Of a DNA stretch of 64,000 bases, positions 31,567 through 43,095 are shown piece after piece. This DNA is from Calendula officinalis. Taxonomy: Eukaryota > Streptophyta > Magnoliopsida > Asterales > Asteraceae. Position numbers and translations under genes: made by a program. The notes under the pieces are model-generated. The model was not told the DNA's origin. It saw only the letters and a program-made list of their open reading frames with translations, and searched no databases. The DNA is taken from contig OY970820.1 in assembly GCA_963853835.1 (NCBI GenBank), positions 23,811,873 through 23,875,872 of the forward strand, in the 5' to 3' direction. Positions within the stretch are counted from its first letter, which is position 1, and the number at the start of each line of letters is the position of its first letter.

Positions 31567-34380
31567 ATGAATGGTGAAGGTGACGAAGATATGAAATTGG
31601 AGATGAATAGCATGGAGAAGTCGGTTTATATGTGGGGATATTTACCAGGAGCGTTACCTCAACGGTCGCCGATATTGTCTCCGATGCAAGTTAGGCTTCC
31701 TCAGTCAATTGACGCTGGTCGGTTCTGGACGGATGTTTGCGGCGGCGGTTGTGGATTCGCGATGGCCATTTCAGGTTAGTAGTTTCTCTAACTTCAAATT
31801 TATGTGAAGTTTGTTTCCCTTACAATTGAACTCATGTTCAATCAAAAGTCAAACAAAATGTATCTATTAAGCTAATTAATTAACCGGCCTTTCTGTAATG
31901 ATCAGACACAGGGAAGCTAATTACTTGGGGTTCAACAGATGATCTAGGTCAAAGCTACCTTACATCTGGGAAACATGGGGTATTAAAATTTAAATTAAAA
32001 CTAAAATACTGCTTGCTTGATAATTTTATTCATTTTTTGATCCAGAATTTTGTTCTGTTTCGATTTGAATTTGAAATTGAAAGAAGAAACTCAATTTGTT
32101 TAATTGGTTTTGTTAAGGAAACACCAGAACCTTTCCCTCTTCCAAAAGAGGTTTCATTAGTGAGAGCTGCAGCAGGTTGGGCACATTGTGTCTGTGTAAC
32201 AGGTACTCCATTTAATTTTCTCTAATTCTAGTTGAATCAGTTATATTATAATGAATGTATACTCATTTGTAAAAAAAAGCTCACTTTTTTTCTGTTATTG
32301 TAGTGGCAGGAGAAGTTTATACATGGGGATGGAAAGAATGTGTTCCTTCTGGGAAACTTGTTGGCGACCCAAACACAGCTCAAAGTCAAGACCAGAATCA
32401 CCCGTTTTTAACTGACCAACAAGGTACTAACAACTAACTCCATTTCATTTCAACTCTTGAGGAGTTTTTATTAACCAAAATAATATATCAAAGGCTCACA
32501 AGCATCAAGATCCACTGATAATGGTAAAGCAGCAGCAGTTGTAGGGGATGAAAGCACCAAAAGGAGACGTGTATCATCAACAAAACAAGCGGTTGACAGC
32601 TCATCGTCCGGTGATGAACCTTTGTCAGCTTTGCCCTGTTTGGTAGCCTTAAATCCAGGTGTCAGGATAGCCACAGTTGCAGCTGGTGGCCGACATACAT
32701 TAGCATTATCAGGTAACTATTACAATTTTCAAACCATATAATTGTTGATTTATTAATAATTAATTTTTCAAATTTCAGATGCGGGACAGGTGTGGGGTTG
32801 GGGTTATGGAGGTGAGGGTCAACTAGGGTTGGGGTCGCGCATACGGATGGTGTCATCCCCACATCCTATACCTTGCATTGCCACGTCATCACACTCAATG
32901 GGAAAAGCAAGAGGTGGAACCGAGGGTGCTGGTGGTTATAGAGTCCCTGGTACTTATATTAAAGGGATTGCTTGCGGAGGAAGACACAGTGCTGTAATTA
33001 CTGGTATATTTTTCATTTTAATTAATAAACCATATATAATAATTATATTTTGTGGCTTTTAACTTTGTATTTATGTACTTGTACAGATGCAGGGGCTTTA
33101 ATGACTTTTGGTTGGGGACTCTATGGACAGGTAGCATTAAACCACATGTCATTTGTTTCTTGATTTCCTGAAATGGTGGAGATTTCTAGTCATATGTTTC
33201 TGTTATTTAGAAAATGATGATGGTACCAAATGCTTATAGTTTCTTGTGTGTGTGTGTGTGTTATGTACCAAATCCTAGTGGAGATTCTATGAATGTGCAA
33301 TATTGACTTGTTGTGCACAATCGACATGTAGGTAAGGTAGATTTGATGAAGAAAAAGCAGACTACCTGAATGTTCAAGATCAAGTTCTATGTGAAAGGCG
33401 ATAAAAAAAAAAATTGAATTTATATTTATATCTATGCTCTTTGGTTTGACTTTTTATGACAAGTAATTTATCAGTTGCATGATTAATGGTTTTAAGTTTT
33501 GTGTTTTGTGATGTAGTGTGGGCAAGGAAGCACTGATGATGAGGTAAGCCCTAGTTGTGTGACATCATTATTGGGCATCCGGATAGATGGAGTTGCTGCA
33601 GGTCTCTGGCACACAATCTGTATTTCAGGTGATGGTGATGTGTATGCTTTTGGTGGAAATCAATTTGGTCAACTGGGTACAGGCACTGATCAAGCTGAGG
33701 TAAATAATTAATTTAATCTTTATGTTTATGTTTTTCAAACCGTGAATTAAGAGGTTGTTAATCTGTGGTCAGACATTACCAAGGTTGTTGGATGCTCCTA
33801 GTATGGAAAACGAACATGCAACAGTTGTATCTTGTGGTGCAAGACACACTGCTGTAGTTACAGCTAGTAAGTATTTTCTTTACATAAAAAATTATATTAC
33901 TAAGGTCAAATTGCATTTTAGTACCTTGAACTTGGGTAGTAAACTTGACAAAATGGTCGATTTATTACCCTAGATCACTAATTTGGTCTTCTTTTTAGTC
34001 CGTCAAAAGTTCCAATGAAAATAAGTCAAGCGATAAAATTAATGAGTCAGAGTACTAAATCGGCAATAATTTTGTCAATATCATGTTGCACCTTTAATAG
34101 TTTAGGGTAGTAGAAGACCTAGTTAGTCATATTTGGGGTACTAAAATGTATTTTGGCCTATTACTAGATACACTTGTTACTAAATTACTGACTGACTGTT
34201 AAATTTGAATGTGAAGATGGGAAGGTGTTCTGCTGGGGGTGGAATAAGTACGGTCAACTAGGTCTGGGAGATGTGATTGACCGGAATATTCCAGCTGAAG
34301 TTGGTCTAGAAGGCTGTATTCCAAGGGTTGTTGCATGCGGTTGGTGGCACACACTTGCTCTAACAGAATCTGTTACATGA
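31567..34380 (+). CDS. RCC1-repeat (beta-propeller) protein, UVR8/RCC1 family, 471 aa
   Basis: Exons: 31567-31774, 31906-31979, 32118-32202, 32304-32423, 32494-32712, 32779-33003, 33087-33130, 33517-33699, 33773-33866 and 34217-34380. All introns are GT-AG and phases agree, giving 1,416 nt with stop TGA at 34378-34380. RCC1 blades recur as W/F-G-x-G-x-x-G-Q-L-G (VWGWGYGGEGQLGLGS, FGWGLYGQCGQGS, FGGNQFGQLGTG, CWGWNKYGQLGLGD) paired with AAGxxH or CGxxH turns. A low-complexity, basic insertion (about residues 163-210, with KRRR) lies between blades 2 and 3. It resembles the Arabidopsis At3g53830-type proteins from memory. It lacks the C-terminal tail that marks UVR8, so it is probably not the UV-B receptor. 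Intron 9 holds a foldback MITE. Confidence 0.9.
33903..34159. mobile_element. Foldback MITE in RCC1 intron 9
   Basis: Ends AGGTCAAATTGCATTTTAG and, inverted, AGGCCAAAATACATTTTAG are flanked by a perfect 7-bp repeat ATTACTA at 33896-33902 and 34160-34166. It is the same family as 24435-24798. Confidence 0.85.
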
Positions 34381-34482
34381 TGGGTTTACTATTAAGCACA
34401 GTTTTGTTAGCTCACACTAGAACACTCTCTCTTTCGTTGAGTACATACAATACTCACTCAATTATGAATGTCATCATCATTC

Positions 34483-34929
34483 GAGTCATTTGCCAAAATG
34501 ATGCTCTTTTTACCAGAAATGCACAAATAATGCTGTTTTTTGACCCATTGCAAAAATAATGCTATCCCCCATTTGGAATCCCGGATCCCCCATAATCCCC
34601 TGCTTGAAAACCCGGATCCTACATGTTTCTGATTTTTTGTACTGTTTTTGTACTTTCTGTACTTTGTCCGACACCAAATGTTGAAAGGGTGGTTATTTGA
34701 TTAAGGATGTGTTTTATTTACAAAAACAGTACAAAAACAAGTACAGCAAGTACATAAAGTACAAAAATAGTACAAAAAATCAGAAAAATGTAGGATCCGG
34801 GTTTTCAAGTAGAGGATTATGGAGGATCCGGGATTCCAAAGAGGGGATAACATTACTTTTGCAATTGGTCAAAAAATAACATTATTTGTGAATTTCTGAT
34901 GGAAAGAACATCATTTTGGCAAATGACTC
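34483..34929. mobile_element. Foldback element with 10-bp TSD (447 bp)
   Basis: GAGTCATTTGCCAAAATGAT starts a long inverted repeat (arms over 150 bp) that includes GTACTGTTTTTGTACTTT and its complement. The perfect direct repeat ATCATCATTC lies at 34473-34482 and 34930-34939. It lies just after the RCC1 stop codon, in the presumed 3' UTR or just beyond. Confidence 0.85.
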
Positions 34930-34939
34930 ATCATCATTC

Positions 34940-35625
34940 TTTAAAGCTTTCTTGATTGTAGTAGTGGAATTGATTCTTCTTGCATTATTGTATATATGTC
35001 AATAAAACTTTATGTATTTCCACGTGCATCATCCTTTATCTGTATTAATTAGATGATTCTTAATGTCGGGTTCCATCTCTTTTGACAAATATTTACGAGA
35101 GCAAAAATCGGTTATCCTTATAAATAGAATTTACATTGTGGAGACGAATTGATGAGTTTCAATGGTGTTAATTTGATATTTTGTTTTATGGCTCTTATAG
35201 TCTAATATGCTCTGTATGCGATTAGCAGCAGGTGTGAGCGATTCTACTGATTACGAGTAGCCCTCTGATTCATGCTTGCCTTTTTATGCTGTTATAAGTG
35301 CTCAACAATTTGAATATGATAGTAGGTGCAATTATACAAAATTGATTTTGATTTTAGACTTTGATCTGGAGCATGTTGCTAACTGATGCATGAAATTAAG
35401 CTTTTAAAAAGGTAAAATCATATTTTATGTACCTTGATTGAAGATATAATCAATATTGGGATTGCATTTAAAGCTCAAAGAAAGAATAAGATTGGTTTTG
35501 TAATTAAAGCTCATGTAATGTAATGTTTCCATTTTTGCTTTGAACTTGACTGCCATTAATTTTCTCTCAGCAACTCAACTGCTTATAGTGGTTCTAAGAT
35601 TTAAGAATGTCAAGACACGAGATCT
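34940..35625. other. Intergenic, nothing recognised
   Basis: No gene, repeat boundary or RNA is visible between the foldback element and the inhibitor-2 pseudogene. Confidence 0.4.
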
Positions 35626-36153
35626 GTGAGATGGGATGAAGGAAAACTATCAGAAACCGAAACCAACAAACCTTTAGGGCAGAAAATTACCGAACCAAAT
35701 GGTACGAATGATTTTGATGGTAAGTTGATCCACCCAAAATCTGTTTGTCTTTACTAATATTAATGTTGTTAAATTTCATATTGTGTGTAGGATCTTTAGC
35801 CCTAGTTTCTCTGAACAGGATGATGCAAATCCTTGTGTATTTAATGATATGATTTCTTCCAATGATAACAATACGTCTGGCTGGACTTCGTCAGAGGATG
35901 AAACAGATGTAATGGATGAATATAATCAAGGTTTTTCTAATGCATTTACATATTTTTTTAATAAAATAAAAAAATGATACAAGTGTGTATATTGATGTTA
36001 GGCAGGAGTTCAAGCTTCAAGGAGCAGAGACGAGCTCATTATGATGAATTTCATAAAATAAGAGAATTGAGACGAAATGGATCCTTAGATGGATCATCAA
36101 ATAATGACAATGATGATGAGAAATTGAATGGTGAATCTTCATCTTTTGCCTAG
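35626..36153 (+). pseudogene. Protein phosphatase inhibitor-2 (I-2) family pseudogene
   Basis: I-2 proteins bind and regulate type 1 phosphatase. Exons 35626-35719 (VRWDEGKLSETETNKP, KITEP), 35791-35930 (SGWTSSEDET) and 36002-36153 (FKEQRRAHYDEFHKIRELR, ending in TAG) retain the conserved I-2 motifs and GT-AG introns. One base is missing after GGATCTTTA near 35799, which shifts the frame between DGSL and the PSFSEQ part. No start codon precedes VRWDE in frame; a stop (TGA at 35626-35629 region, other frame) and unrelated sequence lie there. Introns are kept, so this is not a retrocopy. Confidence 0.72.
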
Positions 36154-36323
36154 TATCTTGCAAAGGCTTAGGCATATAGACATGATCCAAGAATTTGGCA
36201 TAAGGCTTCTTTTATATTAAAGCCAACTTTGCTTATATTATGTTTTTAAGTGTATTAAATGAGCTGAGCAATATGAATTAAATATATGTAGTTGTTTAGT
36301 TATAAAAATGTTTAGATATGATA

Positions 36324-36636
36324 CTTCCTCCGATTCAAAATAAGTGATACACTTTCCATATTTGGGTGTATCAAAATAAGTGATACACTTTGAAATTTTA
36401 CTTTATTTGGTAAAAATTAGTGGACTCCACATCCACTAACTACCTACTTTATAAAGTGAAATGACTCTTATACCCTTATTTTTAATTTTTAAACATCATT
36501 AATCTTACTTTATTCAAAAATTGTGGGATCCATTCTACACTAACCATCTAATTAATCTAATTTAACCCTCATTATAATCTTTTGACTAAAAAACCGTGAA
36601 ACTCAAAGTGTATCACTTATTTTGAATTGGAGGAAG
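36324..36636. mobile_element. Stowaway-type MITE (313 bp)
   Basis: CTTCCTCCGATTCAAAATAA and its near complement (TTTTGAATTGGAGGAAG) are flanked by TA at 36322-36323 and 36637-36638. The core contains AACATCATTAA and GTGGGATCC-type sequence shared with the elements at 37875, 44775 and 57826. Confidence 0.85.
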
Positions 36637-36743
36637 TATTAACTAAAGAAAAAACGCGTTGGGCCAGCCATTTAAACAAATATTGTATAGTATTTTGGGC
36701 CTTCTTTTTGGGCCATCATACTGACAAAATGTTATTGGGTTAA

Positions 36744-37376
36744 TAGGGGTGTGCATGAGGCGATTTGGGGTGGTTTTAGGCTCAACCGAACCGAATCCGC
36801 TAATTTCGGTTTTAGGATTTTCAAATCCAATGGTTTCGGTTTCTAACGGTTTCGGTTTTAACGATTTTTAGCCTTTAACGGTACGGTTTCGGTTTTAAAA
36901 CCGAATCCACCTCGTCTTAAACATAGATACATAATTTCATGAACTAATCTTTATTTTTTTAAAATTACATACGAATTTCAATAATAATATCTAACTTACA
37001 TCATTAAGTTTAATGTCTAATAACATATTTCAACAATGAATACCATTTTCAGCCCAAAATTCAAACTATAAACGTATTTTGTAGCATATAATAATGATAT
37101 AAGCATTAATGAACCATAGTAGATGGACTTTCAAATACTTAAATTGGTCGACTTCTATTTAATAAGTATAAAAATAAAAATTATATATAATATATTAAAT
37201 ATTAGTGGGCCGTTTCCTAATGGGGGCAGTTTTGGTTAAAACCGAAACCGAATCCATCGGTTTTTTCAAAATCTAAAACCAAACCGTCGGTTTTGAAATG
37301 GTTTCGATTTTATCGGTTTGATTTTGACGGTTTTAACGGATTATTTCGGTTTTTCAGTTTTTATGCTCACTCATTA
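36744..37376. mobile_element. hAT-like non-autonomous element, degenerate
   Basis: It starts TAGGGGTGTGCATGAGG. The right end, read inverted, is TAATGAGTGAGCATAAAA. Subterminal regions consist of CGGTTTTAAAACCGAA-type repeats in both orientations around an AT-rich centre. No clear TSD was found. Confidence 0.55.
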
Positions 37377-37478
37377 TTACATGTGTTTAATGCTTATGCT
37401 GATCGAAAGCTCCTCATTATTCAAAAGCAAATGATGAAAAATAATGAAAAATAAATGTTAATGATTACATATTTTATA

Positions 37479-37790
37479 TTTCCCCGTTTCAAAATAAGTG
37501 ACATAAATTAGCTTTCACGTTTTTTAAGGCAAAAGATTGTAATGTAGGTTAAATTAGATTAAATTGTATAGTTAGTGAATGATGAGTCCCACGTATTATG
37601 ATTAAAGTGAGTTTAATGATGTTTAAAAGTAAAAGTAAGTGTAAATGCGTCATTTCACTTTATTAAAGGAGATAGTTAGTGGGTATGGGTCTCACTATAT
37701 TTTAACAATTAAGGAAAGTTTCAAAGTGTATCACTTATTTTGAAACACCCCAAATTAGAAAATGTAACACTTATTTTGAAACGGATGAAG
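37479..37790. mobile_element. Stowaway-type MITE, degenerate
   Basis: TTCCCCGTTTCAAAATAAGT and TTATTTTGAAACGGATGAAG form imperfect inverted ends near TA dinucleotides. Confidence 0.7.
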
Positions 37791-37874
37791 TATATATTTA
37801 AAAAAAAATGAAGATTAAATGATTGAGATGAAAAATCAATGTTAATACTCACATGTTCAATATATTCATTATTA

Positions 37875-38177
37875 CTTCCTCCGTATTAAGTAAGTGACAC
37901 ACTTTTCATTTTAGGGTGTATTAAAATAAGTGACATACTTTGAAAACTTTCCTTATTTGGTAAAAATAGTGGGACTCATACTCACTAACTATTTGACTTT
38001 AATAAAATGAAATTACCCTTATAACCTTACTTTTATTTTTAAAACTCATTAATATAACTTTATTCAAGAAAAGTGGGACTCATTCTCCACTAACTATGTA
38101 CTTTAATATCTACTTTAATCTTTTACCTTAAAAAACGTGTAAGCCAATTTGTATCACCTATTTTGATACGGAGGAAG
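37875..38177. mobile_element. Stowaway-type MITE (303 bp)
   Basis: CTTCCTCCGTATTAAGTAAG and its inverted partner TTTTGATACGGAGGAAG are flanked by TA at 37873-37874 and 38178-38179. Confidence 0.85.
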
Positions 38178-38179
38178 TA

Positions 38180-38829
38180 TAACATTATTACTCAATTGGG
38201 ATTTTTGGCGACACAAAATACCATGTGGACATAAGTGTGCCACATATAAGTAACATAATACAAGAATGCCACTTAGCAATTTATTTTCCCCCATTATCTT
38301 TAATGGCAGATTCTAGATAGTCATGGGACCATAGTCCATATGTGATACAGTGATAGTGATTTTTTATGAACTCCCACTTTTTGAATTTCATATTACTCCG
38401 TATTACGTTTTTCTTACTGAAAGATTAAGTAGTAGTAAAAGCTTCTTAGTCTGGTCGGACTAGTAGTTTACCATATTAAGATTTAGAGGTTAAATTCTTT
38501 TTAGAGAAAAATGTCCCTTATTCGTAGCATGGTAGATGTTTAACACATAATTTTCTTGTAAGGGTATAAAATTAAATTATTTCTTTAAGCTAGTCTAATT
38601 TTTGTTTGATTTCAGATATAGATCTTTCTTTATAAGTAACTAAGATCTCTATTATATTATAAAAATGTATTTAAGGTAATCGTTGACTTTTACATAGTTT
38701 TAAAAGACAAATCTCAACTATTGATTAATATAAGTAATAGTTAAGATTAGTTACATATTTTATACATTGAGAGGTATTTTGATCATTTTTTACAAAAATA
38801 AAAAAATAAAAAAAAATTATTTTTTAGGG
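38180..38829. other. Intergenic, nothing recognised
   Basis: AT-rich sequence without ORFs of interest or repeat boundaries. Confidence 0.4.
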
Positions 38830-38833
38830 TTTT

Positions 38834-38861
38834 GCTAATGACAGCCCTTAGGGCTGTCACT
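38834..38861. mobile_element. MITE family A, left piece split by solo LTR
   Basis: GCTAATGACAGCCCTTAGGG plus CTGTCACT is the left end. The element resumes at 41611 (ACTAACATAC) and ends near 41727 with the second palindrome. Confidence 0.75.
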
Positions 38862-41610
38862 TGTAACACCGTAAAATTTAGAAAACGTTTTTTTTTAAAG
38901 GTGTGCGGAAGCATAAAGATAATAAATAGTTTAGGTTTACAAACCAAACGTCCCAAAATAAAGTCCGAAACATTAATATTTAAACGGTGTCACTTAAAGA
39001 CATGACTCATTTTACAAAATATATCCATTTGAGCTTGATCACCCATTCCGTCCAAAGCACCGATCAACCTGAAAAGAGTCAACGAATGAGGGATTAGCAC
39101 AAAGCTAAGTGAATGAACATAATCTACAAATTATATAAAGCTCAACAAGCAAGCACCAACATCTCCACGATCGTTACTCCTCGTAACCACTTAACCACTG
39201 TTCCACTGAACCACTGTTCCACCGAACCAGTAACCGCTAACAGTCTAATCACTAGGCACAGAAGTAACTCTACATCTCCGCCTACTAACCTCGGAAGTAA
39301 TTCTACATCTCCGATTGCTAAACACGGAAGTATTACTACATCTTCGCGTTGGGTAACCACTAAGAGAGAGGATCGGTGGCTTTGCGGGCCTTAAACCATG
39401 GTCGGCCAAAACCACGGTAACCGATAGCCTGTATCCAACACCCCGGGTAAGTCCCTCCCCTTAACCATGCAACGTATACAGGTAAGGTCGGATACCCTAT
39501 TAGTCGATACACTATGCCCAGCCGTTACCCATCCGACACTGACCTCATCCCTATCCTCGATTGCCACTAACCGAGTTGTTGCTACCAATCAAGCAAAACC
39601 TTTCCATCTATGTGCACATATCCTATTTCGTCTAACCCGATCGAACAGGTACAAAACAAGCAAAATGTCAAAGATTCGCGCCCGAAAAACGACCCGAAAA
39701 CCTGAAATCAGTAGTTCACGATCGTGAACAATAGTTCACGAACGTGAACTATAGTTCACGACGTGAACTAGAGTTCACGATCGTGAACTCACTACAGGGA
39801 ACGTTTCCTGCATTTTTCCTGTATTTTCCTGCATCTTTCCTGTATTTTCCTGCACCTTTCCCCAAACAGGCAATACCAAACCGATTGTAACCGAACACAA
39901 GTTTGAGGTTAAGTCCACTCATCGTAACCTTCTCCTTGTCACCAACTCAGTAGTCTAATGTCACTGAGTTGTCCACTCGTTTCCTGTGAATCCAAAGGAA
40001 TACCGCATTAGTATATAATTCCACCAAAATTATAAACAATGTTAAATATACATTTAACACTAATACTTGCACCACATGAATAACTACACTAGCAACATCA
40101 ATTTAACATGTCATGGTCATGTTACACTTTTGTAATTCAAGTCAAATACTACCAAGCCATAACTAACCAATTTAGCACATTACACCCAACAGGGTCGCAA
40201 TCCGAATTATTAAAACAATAACACATTCTACAACTATCAAAACGTCAACAACTTACAAATCACCAAATTATGCAATTTACCATATTATCTCCTTCCATAA
40301 TCAAGTCAGACCATACTATGCACATTTAGCCAACTTTCACATTATATACCTCAACGGGCCAAAACCACATTTATAACCACAATCATGTTTGACTATTTAT
40401 TTTAAAAGAATGTCAATACCCATATCAAGGCCAAATATCATGTTTTACAAGTTATGCTTTGAGACACCTAAACCTTTCTTAATACATGCTTGACCCGGAG
40501 AAGACATGTTCGACACCTTTTACTAACTCAGAAATCTGGGTACTATTCTGGCCATATCAGTCCAAGAAAGTATGATATAATTAAACTAGACTCGAATACC
40601 TTTAAGACGACTGGTCGCACGCCCAAAACGGAGTTACGGTTCATTTTATATGATTTTTACAAGATCGCTAAAATTTGGCAAACAAGCTGCCAAATTTTTA
40701 GCCTACGGGTTTTTTCACCAAAAACAACCAAACACTATCTTTAATCTATTAAAACTACCAATTCATGATATGACTAATTACAAACTACAAAGATCATCTT
40801 AAACATGTTATTTGACCTAAACAAACAACATTTAGTATAAAACTTCAAGCTTCCAAAAGTTGGAAGAAAGCTCAACTTCTTTATAAAAACTCCATTAATG
40901 GAGGTTGGAGATGGAATTCCACATATCAAGGTTTCAACCACAAATAATACACACATTACTCAAGAAAGCTTATATGAACATAAAATAAACCATCTAAAAC
41001 AATATCTAACAAGATTCGACAAGAAATCATCAACTAACAAAAACTAGTTATCCATTTAGCAAGAACTTCAAGAACAAGTAGTAAAGAACAAAGACTTACC
41101 CAAATACTTCAACTAATTTGAGATTTAGGCTAGAAATAGGAAGAATCAAGCAAGATCCAAGCTAAATGTGAAAAATACAAGTTGGGGTTTTCTTTGGTGA
41201 GTTATTTTTTGAAGTAAAGAAATGAAATATGGTGAGAAGATAAGATCCCACCCTCCCCCATATGGGATTACGATCTGCAGCAAGGGCAGGGCCCCATTTG
41301 CCCATTTTTCTGCTTTTTAGCTTTTACACTGTTTTTACGAAAGGTCCGGTTCGTAATTAATTTATTTAAAATACTAAACGAACTCTGTTTTCAACAATGA
41401 AGATATTTTCGGAATCACAATTCAAAAGAGGATCTAAAAATATAAAAGTCGTATTCACAATAAAATATTTCAGTAAAAAGATATTTTAACCCCATGGTTA
41501 AAATATCAAACCATTTAAATAATTAACCAAATAATACCACATATGGTCAAATAATTATTTATCATATACCAAATATACCTAAAATACTAGGCCGGTTTTA
41601 GGATGTTACA
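38862..41610 (-). repeat. Solo LTR of a Ty3-like retrotransposon (about 2.75 kb)
   Basis: It starts TGTAACACCG and ends GGATGTTACA, so it has TG...CA ends with inverted TGTAACA. No internal protein domains are present. Read on the minus strand, a leader-like region ends at a donor-like GGTAAGT near 41101, about 510 nt from the start; the LTR at 62646 on the plus strand has the same arrangement at 533 nt. The flanks share only ACT, so no full TSD is visible. It splits a family A MITE, which defines both edges. Confidence 0.65.
39712..39790. repeat. Cluster of four GTTCACG...CGTGAAC palindromes
   Basis: Four near-perfect palindromes of 14-16 bp (GTTCACGATCGTGAAC, GTTCACGAACGTGAAC, GTTCACGACGTGAAC, GTTCACGATCGTGAAC) sit in tandem with 4-bp spacers. 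They are in the solo LTR, about 1.85 kb from its minus-strand start. They look like dimeric transcription-factor sites. Confidence 0.85.
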
Positions 41611-41727
41611 ACTAACATACATAAAAAGCTTGTACATTGATTAGAAAAATAATATTCCTAAAATTCAGGGGGGTTGTCTTTTGTGTATTTGCCTTCTTAA
41701 TGACAGCTCTAAGGGCTATCATTAGCA
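41611..41727. mobile_element. MITE family A, right piece
   Basis: ACTAACATACATAAAAAGCT to AAGGGCTATCATTAGCAC completes the MITE begun at 38834. Confidence 0.75.
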
Positions 41728-41770
41728 CTTTTTTTTATTATTTGCTTTAAAACTATTGTAACTTTTTTAT

Positions 41771-41917
41771 AGGGAATGTTAACAAGTGCCCTTAATACAA
41801 TGATTAAGAAAATTTCAGTGCTTAAAAATTATGTACATTAATTACATAAAAAACTATTTATACATTAACTACTTTAATTGTTCTTAACCATTGCCCTAAG
41901 GGCATGGTTAGCAAAAC
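41771..41917. mobile_element. Small MITE, family B
   Basis: The ends contain GTTAACAAGTGCCCTTA and TGCCCTAAGGGCATGGTTA around a core TTATGTACATTAATTACAT. A second member at 62570 is cut by the LTR at 62646. Confidence 0.6.
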
Positions 41918-42613
41918 CATTTTTTTATTATAATTTTTTAAAATTATTTATTTGTCGTTAATAACACATAATGTGATAATCACATGTGATTGTATACTGA
42001 ATCACATGTGATTGCAAACTAAAATCATATGTAATTAAGTACCACACATAATAATCAAATAATATTGTATTTTAAGAAAAAATAATAATAATAAAATTAA
42101 AAATTAAAAAAATTAAAGATTAAAAATTAAAAAAAGTAATAAGAAATTAAAAAAAATATTGAATTATTTTTTACGTACTTTTCATGTATAATATATATGG
42201 TTAATTTTGACCATTAAATTTTATTAATCAATCATTAAAATTTATACCTTAAGACTAAAGACTACCAATATTTTAGTCTAACTAATATACCTCTAAATAG
42301 TTAATGAGTATCATATCTACATATTTTGATTAAAGTGCGTTTAATAATATTTAAAAAGTAAATTAAAATAAACATCTCACTTTATTAAAAGAGATATATA
42401 TCATGTATATATCTCATTACTTTTTATTAAATAAGATAAGTTTCAAAATATTTCATATAATTTAAGACACATTTGTAAAGTGTACAACTTATTTAGAAAG
42501 TGAAGGGGTATATAATCTCTTTGAAATCTATACCTATTTTAAAACTCAAATGCAAACCAAACACCCCTAAAAAATATTCGTGTTGGAATATATGGTAAAA
42601 TAATACAGTATTA
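41918..42613. other. AT-rich region, degenerate repeats only
   Basis: It contains short CACATGTGATT direct repeats near 41970-42010 and a degenerate Stowaway-like stretch (about 42290-42510, ending ACTTATTTAGAAAGTGAAGG). No gene is visible. Confidence 0.4.
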
Positions 42614-42713
42614 AGAGATGATTGGAGGATCCGCCGACTAAAGTTGATAATATGTGGATGGTTTGATCGGGCCGCCAATCACTTGACACATATTCAAATC
42701 CAATGGAGAAACA

Positions 42714-42726
42714 GAAACTTCTGGAA
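42714..42726 (+). promoter_or_regulatory. Heat shock element 1 upstream of HSFB2
   Basis: GAAACTTCTGGAA matches the perfect three-unit HSE (nGAAnnTTCnnGAAn), 370 nt before the ATG. Confidence 0.7.
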
Positions 42727-42853
42727 AACGTATTGCGTACCTTCTCGTTCTTTCCTCTTCAACCTCTGCCTATTGCAATTCACCCTCTTTTCTCCTTTCT
42801 ATTTTTTTCCCTCTCTCTCTCTCCTCTTTATCTACCATTTCATCTCCAACGCG

Positions 42854-42866
42854 GAACGTTCTAGAA
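42854..42866 (+). promoter_or_regulatory. Heat shock element 2 upstream of HSFB2
   Basis: GAACGTTCTAGAA is a second perfect three-unit HSE, 230 nt before the ATG and after a pyrimidine-rich stretch that may be 5' UTR. Two perfect sites suggest heat induction or autoregulation. Confidence 0.7.
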
Positions 42867-43095
42867 TCCTCAAACTTACTCCTCCGATCTATCAACCAGA
42901 TCCATCAACATACATGCATTTACTAAGCACTTGATTCATTGGTACAATCTGATGTTTTATTTATGCTTTTTTTATCCATTTTTAGATGATTTTTGGTAGT
43001 TTTTATAGAAAAAATCTGGATTCATGTATGTTGTTTTGGTATGCTGAAGCTGGTTTCTATAGGTGATAGCTCCGTCGCCGGTGGAGCGAAGCGGC

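Noticed and set aside
31567..34380. UVR8 photoreceptor
   Set aside because: The RCC1 blades fit, but the long basic insertion and the lack of the UVR8 C-terminal region point to another RCC1-family member.
39712..39790. CRISPR-like array of palindromes
   Set aside because: A plant genome context, 4-bp spacers and an LTR location rule out a CRISPR array.
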